Assembly (NCBI RefSeq): GCF_000276665.1
Contig: NW_004955416.1
Coordinates: 4,412,645-4,476,644, forward strand
Source: Chinchilla lanigera
Taxonomy: Eukaryota > Chordata > Mammalia > Rodentia > Chinchillidae
Direction of reading: 5' to 3'
DNA: 64,000 bases
The notes below the pieces were generated by a model. That model did no database searches and was not told the origin of the DNA. It was given only the letters and a program-made list of their open reading frames with translations. Both the position numbers and the translations under genes were made by a program. Shown piece after piece: positions 45,664 to 56,165 of this stretch (position 1 is its first letter; each line of letters begins with the position of its first letter).

Positions 45664-47545
45664 TTGTCTACGTTCCCTTCATAGTTTATATCCCTGTCTT
45701 TTACCACAATCAAATTTCAGTTTCTTTCTCCTATTGCCTCCAGTGTGAGTCCAATCTAAACATCTTACTTCAGACATTAGTATTTATTAATTCAGGTCAC
45801 AATCCTTAATGTAGTTCTCCCTTGATAATTTGCTAAGCAGCATGATATCTTGCCATGACAAAGATCATTATTTTATTTGTTCCTTAACTTTCAAGCATGT
45901 TCCCTCCAAGGGTACATTTTTCATTTCAACCATAGGAATGGGTGTCACTTTCTCTCTTTCCTGATAACGCAGGATTAAAATTGTTGCACCAAATAGTCTT
46001 CTATTTTCCTCTCTCCTCCTAATTTATCACAAGCAGATATTCTACCAGAAGTTGGGGAAAAAGATTTCCAGCTGATGGGCAGCACCTCTACCTTGCAGAA
46101 GATTCATGGCCCTGCACATTTTGAATCTGCTGACAAGAAACTTGCAGCAGAAGTAATCAGAGCCCTCACAAGATTGATTTTTGTTCCCTGCTGGCATATG
46201 GCATAGAGGGTGGAAAGACTCTCATCTCTCAAACTAATCTTAACTATTTAGAAGCCATTATTGCAGGATTACAAATCATCAGAATACCCCCATTTTTTCT
46301 AACAACATTATTTATTAGCAAGACCTTCAAATTAGTCTTGTGTCTTGGCTTTACACTATTCTTAACATCAACCCTGAAATAAGTTTCATCTAAAAGGCAC
46401 TGCAGTTAGCACCATCACTGTAATTGAACAAACCTTAAGCCGAATTCCAATTTCAGTTCATATTTTAAAAATAATTCAAACCAAAATGCAAATTGATTCT
46501 TCCCTTCACTTTGTAAGAAATGCTTAAAGTCAACTTGTCATGAAGAAGAAATTGAATCTATTACCTGTAGTCTTCCAGGAAGGAAGATGTACAGAAAGGA
46601 GAATAGTGAGATTTATCTGATGTTTGGCTGATATATGGGTGTATAAAATCTTAAGTAATACTGATAATGTCACACAATATTGCAACACATATTTTCAGTT
46701 GAACATTATAAGACAATAAGGCATAAATGAAAATTAAAGGGAAAAATCTGAATGGTTGTCAGAGAACACTTTTTCATTCAGGGAATCATAAACATATGGA
46801 ATGGGGTGTCAGGCCAAGTTTCTAAGACGAGAACATTGAAGTAATTACACAATGGATTTATATTCTGAGGATTGAAGCGCACATAATGGAAAGGAGTTTG
46901 ATTCCAATGATCTTTAACCATCATTCCCCAAAAAGCACCTCAAGAAAATGTATTTCACAAGTATCAGCTAAAAATGTGAAGCACCACAAAAGCAGAGTGT
47001 TTATGGCTTTAAAAAGCAGGATTTCAAAAGCAGGAACAGAAATAAGGAGAGATAATATAAGAACTGAAAGGAGCGCCATGAAGCAGGTGCGAGGGGGAAC
47101 TTAATGAAAAACTATTTAAATGAAATGGATTTATTAATTCAATTTCACAAGTCTTGATTAAAGGGTGAGAATGTGGTCAAAGTCACCTTAGGGGCTTTCT
47201 GAGATATGCTGGATGGTATTTTGAGTACAGTGACCCTATTTGCTTCACAAATCTTATACCAAGTATCCTTAGTCAGTACACTAAATTTAGTCTCCCTCCC
47301 CATCTTCTGCCTCCTTCTTTAGGATAGATATTACTGAAATCACACCTAAATACTAGGCATCCAAGAGCGTGTCACATTCTCTCCGACTGGAATACTTCCA
47401 TCCCTCCTTGTTTCCAACAATACATTTTTTTTTCAATTTCACAAGTCATAAACCCTCTCAAAACCTATTCCTGTCAGCCCTCTTTGCCACTGAATACAGT
47501 TAGTTCCTTGTTTTCCTATTTTCTTCCCAGGGCCCTGCAGTTTCC
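45664..47545. other. Repeat-poor unique sequence
   Basis: About 1.9 kb with no recognised repeat and no supported exon. The part from about 46260 to 46560 has an AT-rich texture with TAATTG-type cores, as in the other repeat-poor blocks. Confidence 0.4.
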
Positions 47546-47931
47546 TTCTATTTTAGTTACTTTTCTCGGCGCTGAGACAAAATACCTGACACCCAAAGTT
47601 AAAGAAGGAAAGATTTATTTTGGCACTCAGTTTGTAGAGATTCAGTCCATAGTTGGCTGGCTCCAAGGCAGGGTGGCATGGCAGAGGGGCACTAAAGAGG
47701 AAAAATAGCCTCTGGCAGAGCAGAGCAGTCAGAAGACAGCCAGTGTCAGAAATGACCACTTTCTGTCCCTTATATTCCATCCGGGCTACCCGCCCTTAGG
47801 GCAGGTAGCACACCTTGGGGAGAGGCCATCCCTAATCCCAGCATCACACAGTCTAGATCTAGCCACCTCCAAAAAGCTCCACCTATGATCACAGGAGGCT
47901 TGGGGGGACAACCAGATACAAGCTACAACAT
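47546..47931 (-). repeat. MaLR-type solo LTR, antisense
   Basis: TTTTAGTTACTTTTCTCGGC, ACAAAATACCTGACACCCAA, GGAAAGATTTATTTTGGCAC, GGCTGGCTCCAAGGCAGGGT, CACAGTCTAGATCTAGCCAC and ACCAGATACAAGCTACAACA. Same subfamily as 41066 and 50302. Confidence 0.85.
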
Positions 47932-48844
47932 ATCCATTCAATATCTCATTGATATTTCCATATGGATGCATATGTAAGTATCTCCCTCAGTAGTGCAGAT
48001 CAGGGAATAATTATTATTCATGAGAATTCATGAGCACTTAGTTTATTCCTTTATACCTGTTAGTTACACAAATCATTCAGTTACTAAATACCTGAGAAGC
48101 ACTGAGATAGCCCAGTGACACAAGGATTTATAAAGTAGACATAACTTCTAAGTTCAAATTATTTCACTGTAGTTTAGAGTCTGAAAACATTTTAACTATT
48201 ATGACTTTTCTGTAATGATTATTGTATTAATATAATGGGGAAAATTTTAGAAATTATTGCTAAATTGATGATCAAATATCAAAAAAGGAGAAGCATGGTA
48301 TAGATAATTCCTGTTACACCAGTTTAATCTTTAACAACATTGATAAAGCTAACAACAAAAGAATAATGATAGATCTAATACATGCTAAGTTCTGTTTTAA
48401 AATTCTATTCGATGTTTTATGCCCCTTAGTATTTACAGGAAAATGACATCCACTGAACTAGACAGAACATTCTTCCTAGGAATTGGAGGGAGTGCCTGTA
48501 AGATTATTTGTGTGTAGAGGATCAAGCATGGGGCCATCTTAGACTACATACAGAACTCTGTATGGTCTGCACTGAACAAAGAAGTTATAAATGTCAAGTA
48601 GAAAAATTTTAATAGGATAAAAGAAGTTGAGTGCTCTCAGTGCACAAGTGACTTACCTTAATCACACTGACCAGCACACAGTCTCATTAGATTACAGCCA
48701 TTTAATGTGTCTGATTAAAGATGATTTTAAGTAGGGTAGAAAATTTGATATTTATTTTGAGTAGCAATGTGACTATTAATTTAAGTACCTTCCTGCCTTG
48801 AGTGAACAGAAGTGATACTTAAAACTAGGAACCAGCAATCAAAT
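47932..48844. other. Unique sequence, no gene seen
   Basis: About 900 bp, AT-rich, without a supported feature. Confidence 0.4.
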
Positions 48845-49290
48845 ACATATTGCTAATAAATGGAAATAACCTCAAAGCCCTAATAGATAGATGGATTAAA
48901 AAATTGTGGTACATACACATGATGGAATACTACTCAGCCGTAAAAAGAAATGAAGTGCAGATACATACTGCAATATGGTTGAACCTTTATTGTGCTAGGT
49001 GAAAGAAGCCAGGCACAAAAGGTAATATATTACATGATTCCACTGACATGAATACCCAGAATCAGTGAATAGATAGAGACAGAAACAACTTGGTTGTCAA
49101 GAACTAGAGGGTGAGTGGCAGATGGGTAGCAACTGATTCATGGCAATGGGTATCTGTTTAGAGTGACGAAAAAGGTTTTGGAACTAGGTAGAAGTTTGCT
49201 TTAAACTAGGACTGTACTAAATGCCACCGATGTATACATTTTAAAATTATTAATTTGTGTTGTATGAGTTTCTTTTAATGAATGAAAGAA
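48845..49290 (+). repeat. L1M 3' end
   Basis: ATAGATGGATTAAAAAATTG, GATGGAATACTACTCAGCCG, GAAAGAAGCCAGGCACAAAA and GTATACATTTTAAAATTATT follow the ORF2 end and 3' UTR of old L1 elements in the sense direction. Confidence 0.85.
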
Positions 49291-49908
49291 AAAGACAAAC
49301 AGAAACACGACAGACAATGGCTTCAAATAGTCAGGATTGATTGATAGTGTCAAACGCTCCAGGAATGAGAAGCAGAATGAGAAAGACTGAAACATATGCA
49401 GTGCACTTGGTAAAGAGAGACTTATTCTTTTCCTAGGGAAAAGGTTGATTCTTTCTTTAACACGTGATTACTACCAGACATCCTCGCTTCTGTTTCTGTG
49501 TTTTACGAGGAGAGTTAACCTAATGACTTTTGCTTTCTCGTTTTCACCTGTGATGGCTTTCTGATGCTGCCACTGGCTAAGTTACCTATGTGTTCTAAAG
49601 TGTCTGTAGCTGGGATAAAAGGACACAGGGAGCAGCTGGTGGGAGACTTGCAGGTTGGGGGTGAGGCAGCAGCCATACTAGCAACCCCTGCACTCCTGTC
49701 ACTTACCTGCTACTTTGACCTTTTCAGGAACCCTCTCGTTCCTCAGCCAAGCACTGACCCCTTCATGAGGGGCCCAGTTCTGGTGAGGAATGCAGGTCAG
49801 CAAGGTCAGAGTTTGTATGAATGGGTGTGGGTTTCAGATGGGTCCTTGGGTCTCCAAGTCATGTGTGTGAGTTTTAGTTTCTCTTTGCTCACTCTAATTT
49901 AAATCCAT
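49291..49908. other. Unique sequence, one 112-codon open frame
   Basis: The open frame at 49564-49902 (plus) is the longest one outside a recognised repeat after 25998-26408. It shows no domain, signal peptide or splice context that I recognise and is probably a chance frame in a locally GC-richer patch. Confidence 0.35.
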
Positions 49909-49918
49909 TTCCCTTCCT

Positions 49919-50025
49919 TGTTCTTTGTTTTTTTTTTTTTTTTTTTCTCCGGTACTGGGAATCGAACTCACGACCTTGTGCTTGCCAGGCAGGCGCTTTT
50001 GCCGCTGAGCTAAATCCCCAGCCCC
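49919..50025 (-). repeat. ID SINE, antisense, young, with target duplication
   Basis: Long T run, then CTCCGGTACTGGGAATCGAA, CTCACGACCTTGTGCTTGCC, AGGCAGGCGCTTTTGCCGCT and GAGCTAAATCCCCAGCCC. Target duplication TTCCCTTCCT at 49909-49918 and 50026-50035. It retains CpG sites, like the copy at 3023, which suggests recent insertion. Confidence 0.95.
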
Positions 50026-50035
50026 TTCCCTTCCT

Positions 50036-50301
50036 CATTCTTGCTCTGCGGATTTTAAGCCACAACAACAGCAGCTTTGTGACAGACTACTGGGCCACCT
50101 CTCAGATTTGCTAAGGTCCAACCCCTGAAATGAGTCTATCTATCTACATGCTACCCACTCTATTCTTTTGACTGAACCTTTGCTGATACACTACCTATTA
50201 CTGAACTTCTGAATTTAGACTCTTTATCTTCTTGATAGACTCATTAAATGTTTTATTTTTAATTAATTAGGATTTCTACCTGTCCATTGGCCATGGCAGA
50301 A
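50036..50301. other. Unique sequence, no feature
   Basis: Short interval between ID and LTR; nothing recognisable. Confidence 0.4.
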
Positions 50302-50738
50302 TGTTATGGCTTGTCTCCCCAACACCTCATGTGGTCATAGGTAGGGCTTTTTCAGAGATGGCTGGATCTAGAGTGTGTGATGCTGGGATTAAGGATTTAT
50401 GATGAATAAATTAGCCCACTGACTGGTTTGGCATAGTTCTGGGTGTGGATAGTAGGGAGGCCCACCCTGGATGTGAGACCTACTCACCCTAAGGGTGTGT
50501 ATCTTTGATGTAATGTAAGGAACAGAAAGAGGAGTGGTGTTGTCACTTGTGGCTTGTTGATTCTTTGCTGCCTTCTGCCTTCCTTCAACTCTTTCTCCTC
50601 TGTGATTTCCCTCTGCCATGCCACCCTGCCTTGGAGCCAGTTGACTAAGAACTGAAACCTCTGCACACTGTGAGCTTTCCTCCTTTAACTTTGGGTGACA
50701 AGTGTTGTGTCTCAGCAACAAGAAAAGTAACTAAGACA
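50302..50738 (+). repeat. MaLR-type solo LTR, complete
   Basis: 437 bp starting TGTTATGGCTTGTCTCCCCA and ending AAAAGTAACTAAGACA, so TG and CA termini are present. Flanked by a 5-bp duplication with one mismatch (CAGAA 50297-50301, CAGAG 50739-50743), the size expected for this class. It is the reverse complement counterpart of the LTRs at 41066 and 47546. No internal region; a solo LTR. Confidence 0.85.
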
Positions 50739-50819
50739 CAGAGAAAAGTATATTTATTTGATTTTCAACTACTAGAAATGAAACCAGAAATGAGAACTCC
50801 TGTAATTGGGGGAAAATGC

Positions 50820-51430
50820 CATGATGCACACACAGTTTAGCAATTGTACTTCTGGATATTATACCAGTCAGAAATTCATTTTCTATCTCTATATTTATAT
50901 ATGTATACTTTTGCACAAAATGCATGAATGTTTATAGTAACTTTATTCATATTAGTCCAAACAGGAACTATCCAAATGCACACCAACAGTAAGATGAATA
51001 AAAATATTGTGCTGTAATTACATAATGCAATTCTAAATGACAATCAGATTGAAAATCTACAACTGTATGTGGCAATATGGAAGAATGTTTAAAAATGTTG
51101 AGTGCAAGAAGCCAGACATCTAACAGCCCATGCTATATATTGCACTTACATAAAGGACAAACAAAACTAATTGACAAATGGTTATCACTGATGGATTTAC
51201 TTCTGAGAACTCTAGAAATGAGATGAGTATTTGTTACATAGTATGTTCAGTTTGTGAACACTTATTGAGCTATCCAACTTGTTTGCATTTTTATATATGT
51301 AAACTATTCTTCAAAATAGTAAAATGTACTAAAGAAAAATTCATATGTCAAAGTGCAATAAGGTGGGTAAAAAATTGCTATTTTTCTGGGTGTATATGTG
51401 TTGTGCAACATTTTATTGTAAAGATAAAAT
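50820..51430 (+). repeat. L1M 3' end
   Basis: ACAGTTTAGCAATTGTACTT, TGTTTATAGTAACTTTATTC, GGAACTATCCAAATGCACAC, CAAGAAGCCAGACATCTAAC and TATGTAAACTATTCTTCAAA match the old L1 ORF2 end in order, sense strand plus. Confidence 0.75.
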
Positions 51431-51645
51431 AAAACACTTTCAGAAATCCAACAACTTGGAAATCTTAGCCATAAAGCTGTGCTTAAAGAACTAACAATAT
51501 GTATACTTTTGTGTAAGAAGTCAAATGATGTTAGAAATTTATCTCATTTGGAGAAAGGAAAGAAATAGGGATCAGTTCTTGAAACTTGTTAGGACATAAG
51601 TTTAAGAATGTATGAAAATTTATAACTAATAAGACATAAAGTGTT

Positions 51646-51741
51646 GGGCTGGGGATATAGCTTAGTGGCACATGGGCCTGTCTGGCAAGCACAAGGCCCT
51701 GAGTTCGATTCCTGGTACCAAAAAAAAAAAAAAATAAATAA
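51646..51741 (+). repeat. ID SINE with target duplication
   Basis: GGGCTGGGGATATAGCTTAG, GGCAAGCACAAGGCCCTGAG and TTCGATTCCTGGTACC, with an A run and AAATA tail. Duplication AAAGTGTT at 51638-51645 and 51742-51749. Confidence 0.94.
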
Positions 51742-51789
51742 AAAGTGTTTAACTTCTAAATAAGGAAATAAAACCTAAAATAATATTCA

Positions 51790-52095
51790 AAGAAAACAAA
51801 CAAGGTTTTGGGGCAGAATGAAAAATAATTAAGTAAAAATACTTCTAATAAATGGAAATACCTAATCTCAGCAATTAAAAGAGAGGTCAGCATATTGAAT
51901 AAAAAAATTAAACAAATCAAACACTACAACAAGTTAAAATTTTGAAAATTGCCAGTAATAGTATGGGCATTATAAAATTATCAGTACTTTAAAATAAATA
52001 ATTCATAAAATTATTAATAAAATGAATAATTTTCTAGAAATGTGTAAATGATCACATTTCACAGTGAAATAAAAAATTGACTGAATTAGTTGTAG
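51790..52095 (+). repeat. Probable L1M ORF2 fragment
   Basis: A-rich sense-strand L1 ORF2 texture, with AAATGAATAATTTTCTAGAA (cf. 'aatggataaattcctagaa'). Diverged; borders are uncertain. Confidence 0.45.
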
Positions 52096-52477
52096 TCAAA
52101 TATCTTGCCTCATTGGTATGAAGCCCACATTTTATACTGCTTTTGCTTTGGATGATTCATTTGTCTGAGGCACTTCTGCTTTGATATTACTTTGTTCCAG
52201 GATTATTTATTAAAAGTGACCCTTTTGTTTCAGAAATTGTCTTAGCTTAGATGAAAAACTATATTTATACACTAGCTATGTCAGATTTTGACAGGAGAGA
52301 TAATACCTACATTTTAAAATCTTTGCCATACAGACTGGTAGAATCTATTTTAAACTTAATGCCAAAATGGAGCAAGGAGTGTATCCAAGTAAGAAAATGA
52401 ATTATAGGTCTACAGTTGTTTAAACTTAAATCATGTAATATTGGTGAAAGAGTTGTATAAAAGATCTATGATACATT
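52096..52477. other. Unique sequence, no feature
   Basis: About 380 bp with nothing recognisable. Confidence 0.4.
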
Positions 52478-52519
52478 TCCCTGATAGTTTTTCTTCCAGT
52501 AGTTTTAGGTCTTACATTT

Positions 52520-52520
52520 T

Positions 52521-52558
<38 letters not shown>

Positions 52559-52629
52559 GTGCTGGGTTTGAACTCACGACCTCATGCTTGCCAGGCAGGC
52601 ACTTTACTACTGAGATACATCCTCAGCCC
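52520..52629 (-). repeat. ID SINE with very long poly(A) tail, antisense
   Basis: An uninterrupted run of 36 T (52522-52557), then GGTGCTGGGTTTGAACTCAC, GACCTCATGCTTGCCAGGCA and ACTACTGAGATACATCCTCA. The short duplication ACATTT (52514-52519, 52630-52635) flanks it. It splits L1 sequence, which reads through across the site (GGTCTTACATTT, then AAGTTTTAAACCC). Confidence 0.92.
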
Positions 52630-53258
52630 ACATTTAAGTTTTAAACCCATTTTCAGTTGATTTTTAGAACTGGTAAGAGACAAGGGTTTAATTTCATTCT
52701 TCTGCATGTGGCTACCCAACCTTCCTGGCACCATTTATTATAGATAGTCCTTTCTTATATGCACTCTAGCACTCTTGCTGAAAATAAGTAGGATATAGAT
52801 GTGTGTGTTTACTTCTAAGTTCTTTATTTTGTTCCATTGGTTTATATGTCCAAGTTTATGCCAACATCATGCTGTTTTTGATTACTACAGTTTTGTAGTA
52901 TACTTTGAGGTCAAGTTGTGTTATATCTTTTGCTTTGTTCTTTTTGCTTAAGATGGTTTTGACTATTTAAAGTTTTCTTTTGTAATTCCACATAAATTTT
53001 AAGAGTGTTCTTTCTAGTCCTTGAAAAATACTGACATTTTGATAGTCATTATACTGAATATATAGAATATTTGAGGTAATGTGGATATTTTGACAATATT
53101 GATTCTTCCAATCATGAACATTTCCATTTTTTGTGTTCTCTATAATATGTTTTAACAATTTTCAAGTAATTTTCAGGTTAGTGGTATTTTAATTCTGGTT
53201 AAGTATATATGTTCTTAGGTAATTTTTTGGTATCTATTGTAAGTAGAGCTGCTTTCTT

Positions 53259-53283
53259 GTGCTTGCTACAGCAGCACAATCAT
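53259..53283 (+). pseudogene. Candidate 5'-end fragment of U6 snRNA, inserted in L1
   Basis: GTGCTTGCTACAGCAGCACA closely resembles the first 20 nt of U6 snRNA (GTGCTCGCTTCGGCAGCACA). Two of the three differences are CpG decay (CG to TG and CG to CA). The short insert lies between direct repeats GCTTTCTTG (53251-53259 and 53284-53292). The surrounding L1 reads normally once it is removed. There is no A tail. This fits a tailless, 3'-truncated U6 retropseudogene; a random insertion or duplication is the alternative. Confidence 0.55.
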
Positions 53284-53639
53284 GCTTTCTTGATTTCTAT
53301 TTCAGATAAATCTGCTACTGAAACATTGCAATGCTTATGATTTTTGTACATTGATTTTGTATCCTGCAGCTTTACTAAAGGCATTTATCAGTTCCACTAG
53401 CTTTTTGTAGGGAACTTTGGAATTTTCTCTATATAAGATCAAGTAACTGGCAAACTAACAGCTTGACTTCTTTTCCAGTTTGGATGGCCTTTATTTCTTT
53501 CTTTTGCTCTGACTATCACTTCCAGCACTATGTCGAATACAAGTGCTCAAAGCAGGAAAACTCATCTTGTTCCAAGTCTTAGAAAACTTTCAGTTTTTTC
53601 CATTAAGTATGCTAGCTGTTGGTTTATTATAAATAGAAA

Positions 53640-55110
53640 AACTGCTTTAGGACATGAGAATAAGTGGGACTTTTTTAGGAGAACACACCAAAAACACAGA
53701 AAATAAAGGATAAATAAATAGGATTACATCAAACTAAAAGCTTATGTACAGCAAAGGAAACATTTAATAGAGTGAAGACATAATTTATAGATTGCAAAAA
53801 ATATTTACAAACTACATAGCTGACTTGTAGAAGTTTTCATGTCCAGCATTTCTAAAGAACTCTAACAATTTAACCTGATTGAGAAATGGACAATAGATCT
53901 AAATAGATTGAATGGGCAATTTCTCAGAAGAAGACAGACAAACAGCTAATCGGTATATAAAAATGGACTCAGCACCACTGATCATTAGGGATATACAAAT
54001 TAAAACAACAACACAGCTAAGTGTGGTCACTTTGCCTCTAAATTCCAGCACACCCAGAGGCTGAGACAGGAGGCTGGCAATTTTGAGCCCCCATTGGGCA
54101 ACTTAACAATTCACAACGACCCTGCGTCAAAACAAAAAAGTGAAAAAAAGGCTAGAGCTGTAGCTCAGTGCAGAGGTCCCAGGTTCCATTCCCAGTATTG
54201 CAAAAGCAAATAAAAAATACAATGAACTATCACTTCACTCAGTAAGAAAGGCAATCATTTAAAAAGCTAAATATATGTGCCTTTGAAAATGTAGGGAAAC
54301 AGGATTCCTTGTGCACTCTTGGTAGAAACCTAAATTAGTATAGCCATTATGCAAAACAATATGGAGACTCCTCAAAAAATTAAGAATAGAGCTACCATAT
54401 GATACAGCAGTCTTACCACAGGAAAAGAAAGTTTACACAAAGCAAATGCAATTAGTATGTTGAAAAATATCCACACTCCCATACTTACTGCAATAACCAA
54501 GACATAGAGGCAACTTCAGTGTCTATCAACTGGTCAGTGAATAAAGAAAACATACACAACAATGAAATACTATCATGCATAAAAAGAACTAAATCCTGTC
54601 ATTTTTAACAACATGCATAGATTTGGAGATCATTACATTAAATGAATAAGCCATACACATGCAAGGATTGTATAATCTTACCCGAATGTGGAATACAAGA
54701 GTTGACCTCATAGAAGTTTAGAGTAGAATGGCTGTTAGCAGAGGCTAGAAGAGTAGGGGGATGGAGGAATGGGTCAGCGTTGATCTGTGGGCACTGAGTT
54801 CTACCATCACTTACATAGAAGACAATAGTTCTACTATAATGCGAATGTAAGTAACAACAATATATTGTAAATTTCAGAAGTTAAAATAAAGGATTCTGAA
54901 TTTTCACCAGAAAGAAATGATATTTTGAAGATGTATACAATCTATAAATTAACCTGATTAAGTACTATGAATATATATGTATATATACACATATATGTAC
55001 ATGTGATTAAGTACTATGAAATGTACATATTAAAACTTCACATTATTCCATTAATGTGTATAATTTTATGTTTTTATGTATCAGTTAAAAATAAATTGAA
55101 TAAAAATACC
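53640..55110 (+). mobile_element. Sense 3' part of the inverted L1M
   Basis: Continues L1 ORF2 downstream of the inverted piece: GGATTACATCAAACTAAAAG, GTACAGCAAAGGAAACATTT, GAGAAATGGACAATAGATCT, CACTTCACTCAGTAAGAAAG, CTACCATATGATACAGCAGT, and a 3' UTR with ACCAGAAAGAAATGATATTT, ending near AAAAATAAATTGAATAAAAA. A B1-dID is inserted at 54005-54213. In the 3' UTR TGATTAAGTACTATGAA is duplicated (54955-54971, 55004-55020) around an alternating TATATG/TATATAC tract. Confidence 0.87.
54005..54213 (+). repeat. B1-dID dimer SINE in L1M
   Basis: B1 part: GCTAAGTGTGGTCACTTTGC, GAGGCTGAGACAGGAGGCTG and GACCCTGCGTCAAAAC. Linker of A and GAAAAAAAG, then ID part: GGCTAGAGCTGTAGCTCAGT and CCATTCCCAGTATTGC. 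Older than the free ID copies. It interrupts ORF2 between ACAAATTAAAACAACAA and ACAATGAACTATCACTTC. Confidence 0.85.
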
Positions 55111-55149
55111 TATGGCACAGGGCTGAGAATTTAGATTCAGATATTATGT

Positions 55150-55249
55150 TTTTGGTTTTCTTTTTTTTTTTTTTCTGGTACCAGGAATTGAACTCACAAC
55201 CTCACACTTGCCAGGCAAGCGCTGTGCAGGTGAGCTAAATCCCCAGCCC
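55150..55249 (-). repeat. ID SINE, antisense, long target duplication
   Basis: T run then CTGGTACCAGGAATTGAACT, CACACTTGCCAGGCAAGCGC and GAGCTAAATCCCCAGCCC. An 18-bp duplication with one mismatch flanks it: TAGATTCAGATATTATGT at 55132-55149 and TAGATTCAGATGTTATGT at 55250-55267. Confidence 0.95.
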
Positions 55250-55267
55250 TAGATTCAGATGTTATGT

Positions 55268-55854
55268 GTCAAAGACATTAGTACCTGACAGTTTTAATTA
55301 TAAAATTACTGACAAAACATGGTAAATTTTAAAGCAATGCTATGAAAAGCATAGAAGACTAGATGGTACTATATAAAAACTAAATGAGTTATTTCTGGAT
55401 GTTGGGAAAAATAACTTTTAGTTTCTTCTTCACATATTTTAGTTTCCAAATATTTTTTATCATAAATATCAATTTTTCTACTTGTATAAGAGGTCAAATA
55501 TTACTTGGGCAATTTAAAATGAACGAGTCAATGCATTGATTTCTTGATATTTATGTCATTACATCACATATAAAAATTTTGATAAGCAAAGATTACTTGC
55601 CTGCTATTTAAGATCTCACTCCTAATATAGCAGAAAAGACTCAAACACAATTTAGGAAAGAGAATCTATTGCACTGAGTGAGAACCATCCTCTGAGGATT
55701 ATGTTTTCCAGAGCTGCAAGGTCCTCAGAGATGTTCTAGCGGGGCCCTTTGCTCAGGTGAACATCAAATTGAAGCCCTGTGGAGCTTCTGGGCTCTTCCA
55801 GTTTTGTTGCAGTGATGCTTGTAGCAGAATTCATTTCTTCTTTTCTTTTTAACT
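55268..55854. other. Unique sequence, no feature
   Basis: About 590 bp with nothing recognisable. Confidence 0.4.
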
Positions 55855-55917
55855 ATTTTTACTTTTGATTGACACACACTATTTTTACACCTTTTAGGAC
55901 ACAATGCCATGTTTCAA

Positions 55918-55974
<57 letters not shown>

Positions 55975-56165
55975 TGTGTATTGATTAAATCAAGGAAATT
56001 AGCTTACTCCTCTCCTTCAGCGTGGCTTATATGTGGAGTGGAAACATTCCAATTCCTCTCTTCTTCCTATTTTGAAATACACAAAACAAAAATTGTTAAC
56101 TATTTCCACAATATGATAGAACTTATTCTTCTTATCCTCATTTTTTTCCTGATAAAGCAAAATGT
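55855..56165 (-). repeat. Old L1 3' UTR, antisense, with microsatellite
   Basis: GACACAATGCCATGTTTCAA, TTGATTAAATCAAGGAAATT, AGCTTACTCCTCTCCTTCAG, CAAAAATTGTTAACTATTTC and GATAGAACTTATTCTTCTTA follow the antisense L1 3' UTR of primate/rodent-shared families. Confidence 0.65.
55921..55974. repeat. (AT)n(AC)n compound microsatellite
   Basis: About 19 AT units followed by about 8 AC units. Located in the old L1 3' UTR and likely length-variable. It gives the YIYI/THTH low-complexity translation. Confidence 0.97.

Larger units (their letters stand above)
52478..53637 (-). mobile_element. Inverted 5' part of an L1M (ORF2)
   Basis: Antisense ORF2 sequence: TTCTTCCAGTAGTTTTAGGT, AATTTCATTCTTCTGCATGT, GTTCCATTGGTTTATATGTC, CATTGATTTTGTATCCTGCA and TTTGGATGGCCTTTATTTCT, in the order expected for L1 read backwards. 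It is followed directly by the sense-strand continuation from 53640. The two pieces abut in ORF2, both carrying AGAAAAACT-like sequence at the breakpoint, which fits a 5' inversion made at insertion. An ID and a U6-like fragment are inserted within it. Confidence 0.85.

Noticed and set aside
49564..49902. A 112-codon frame as a small protein gene
   Set aside because: No motif, signal peptide or splice context; length is within chance over six frames and 64 kb.
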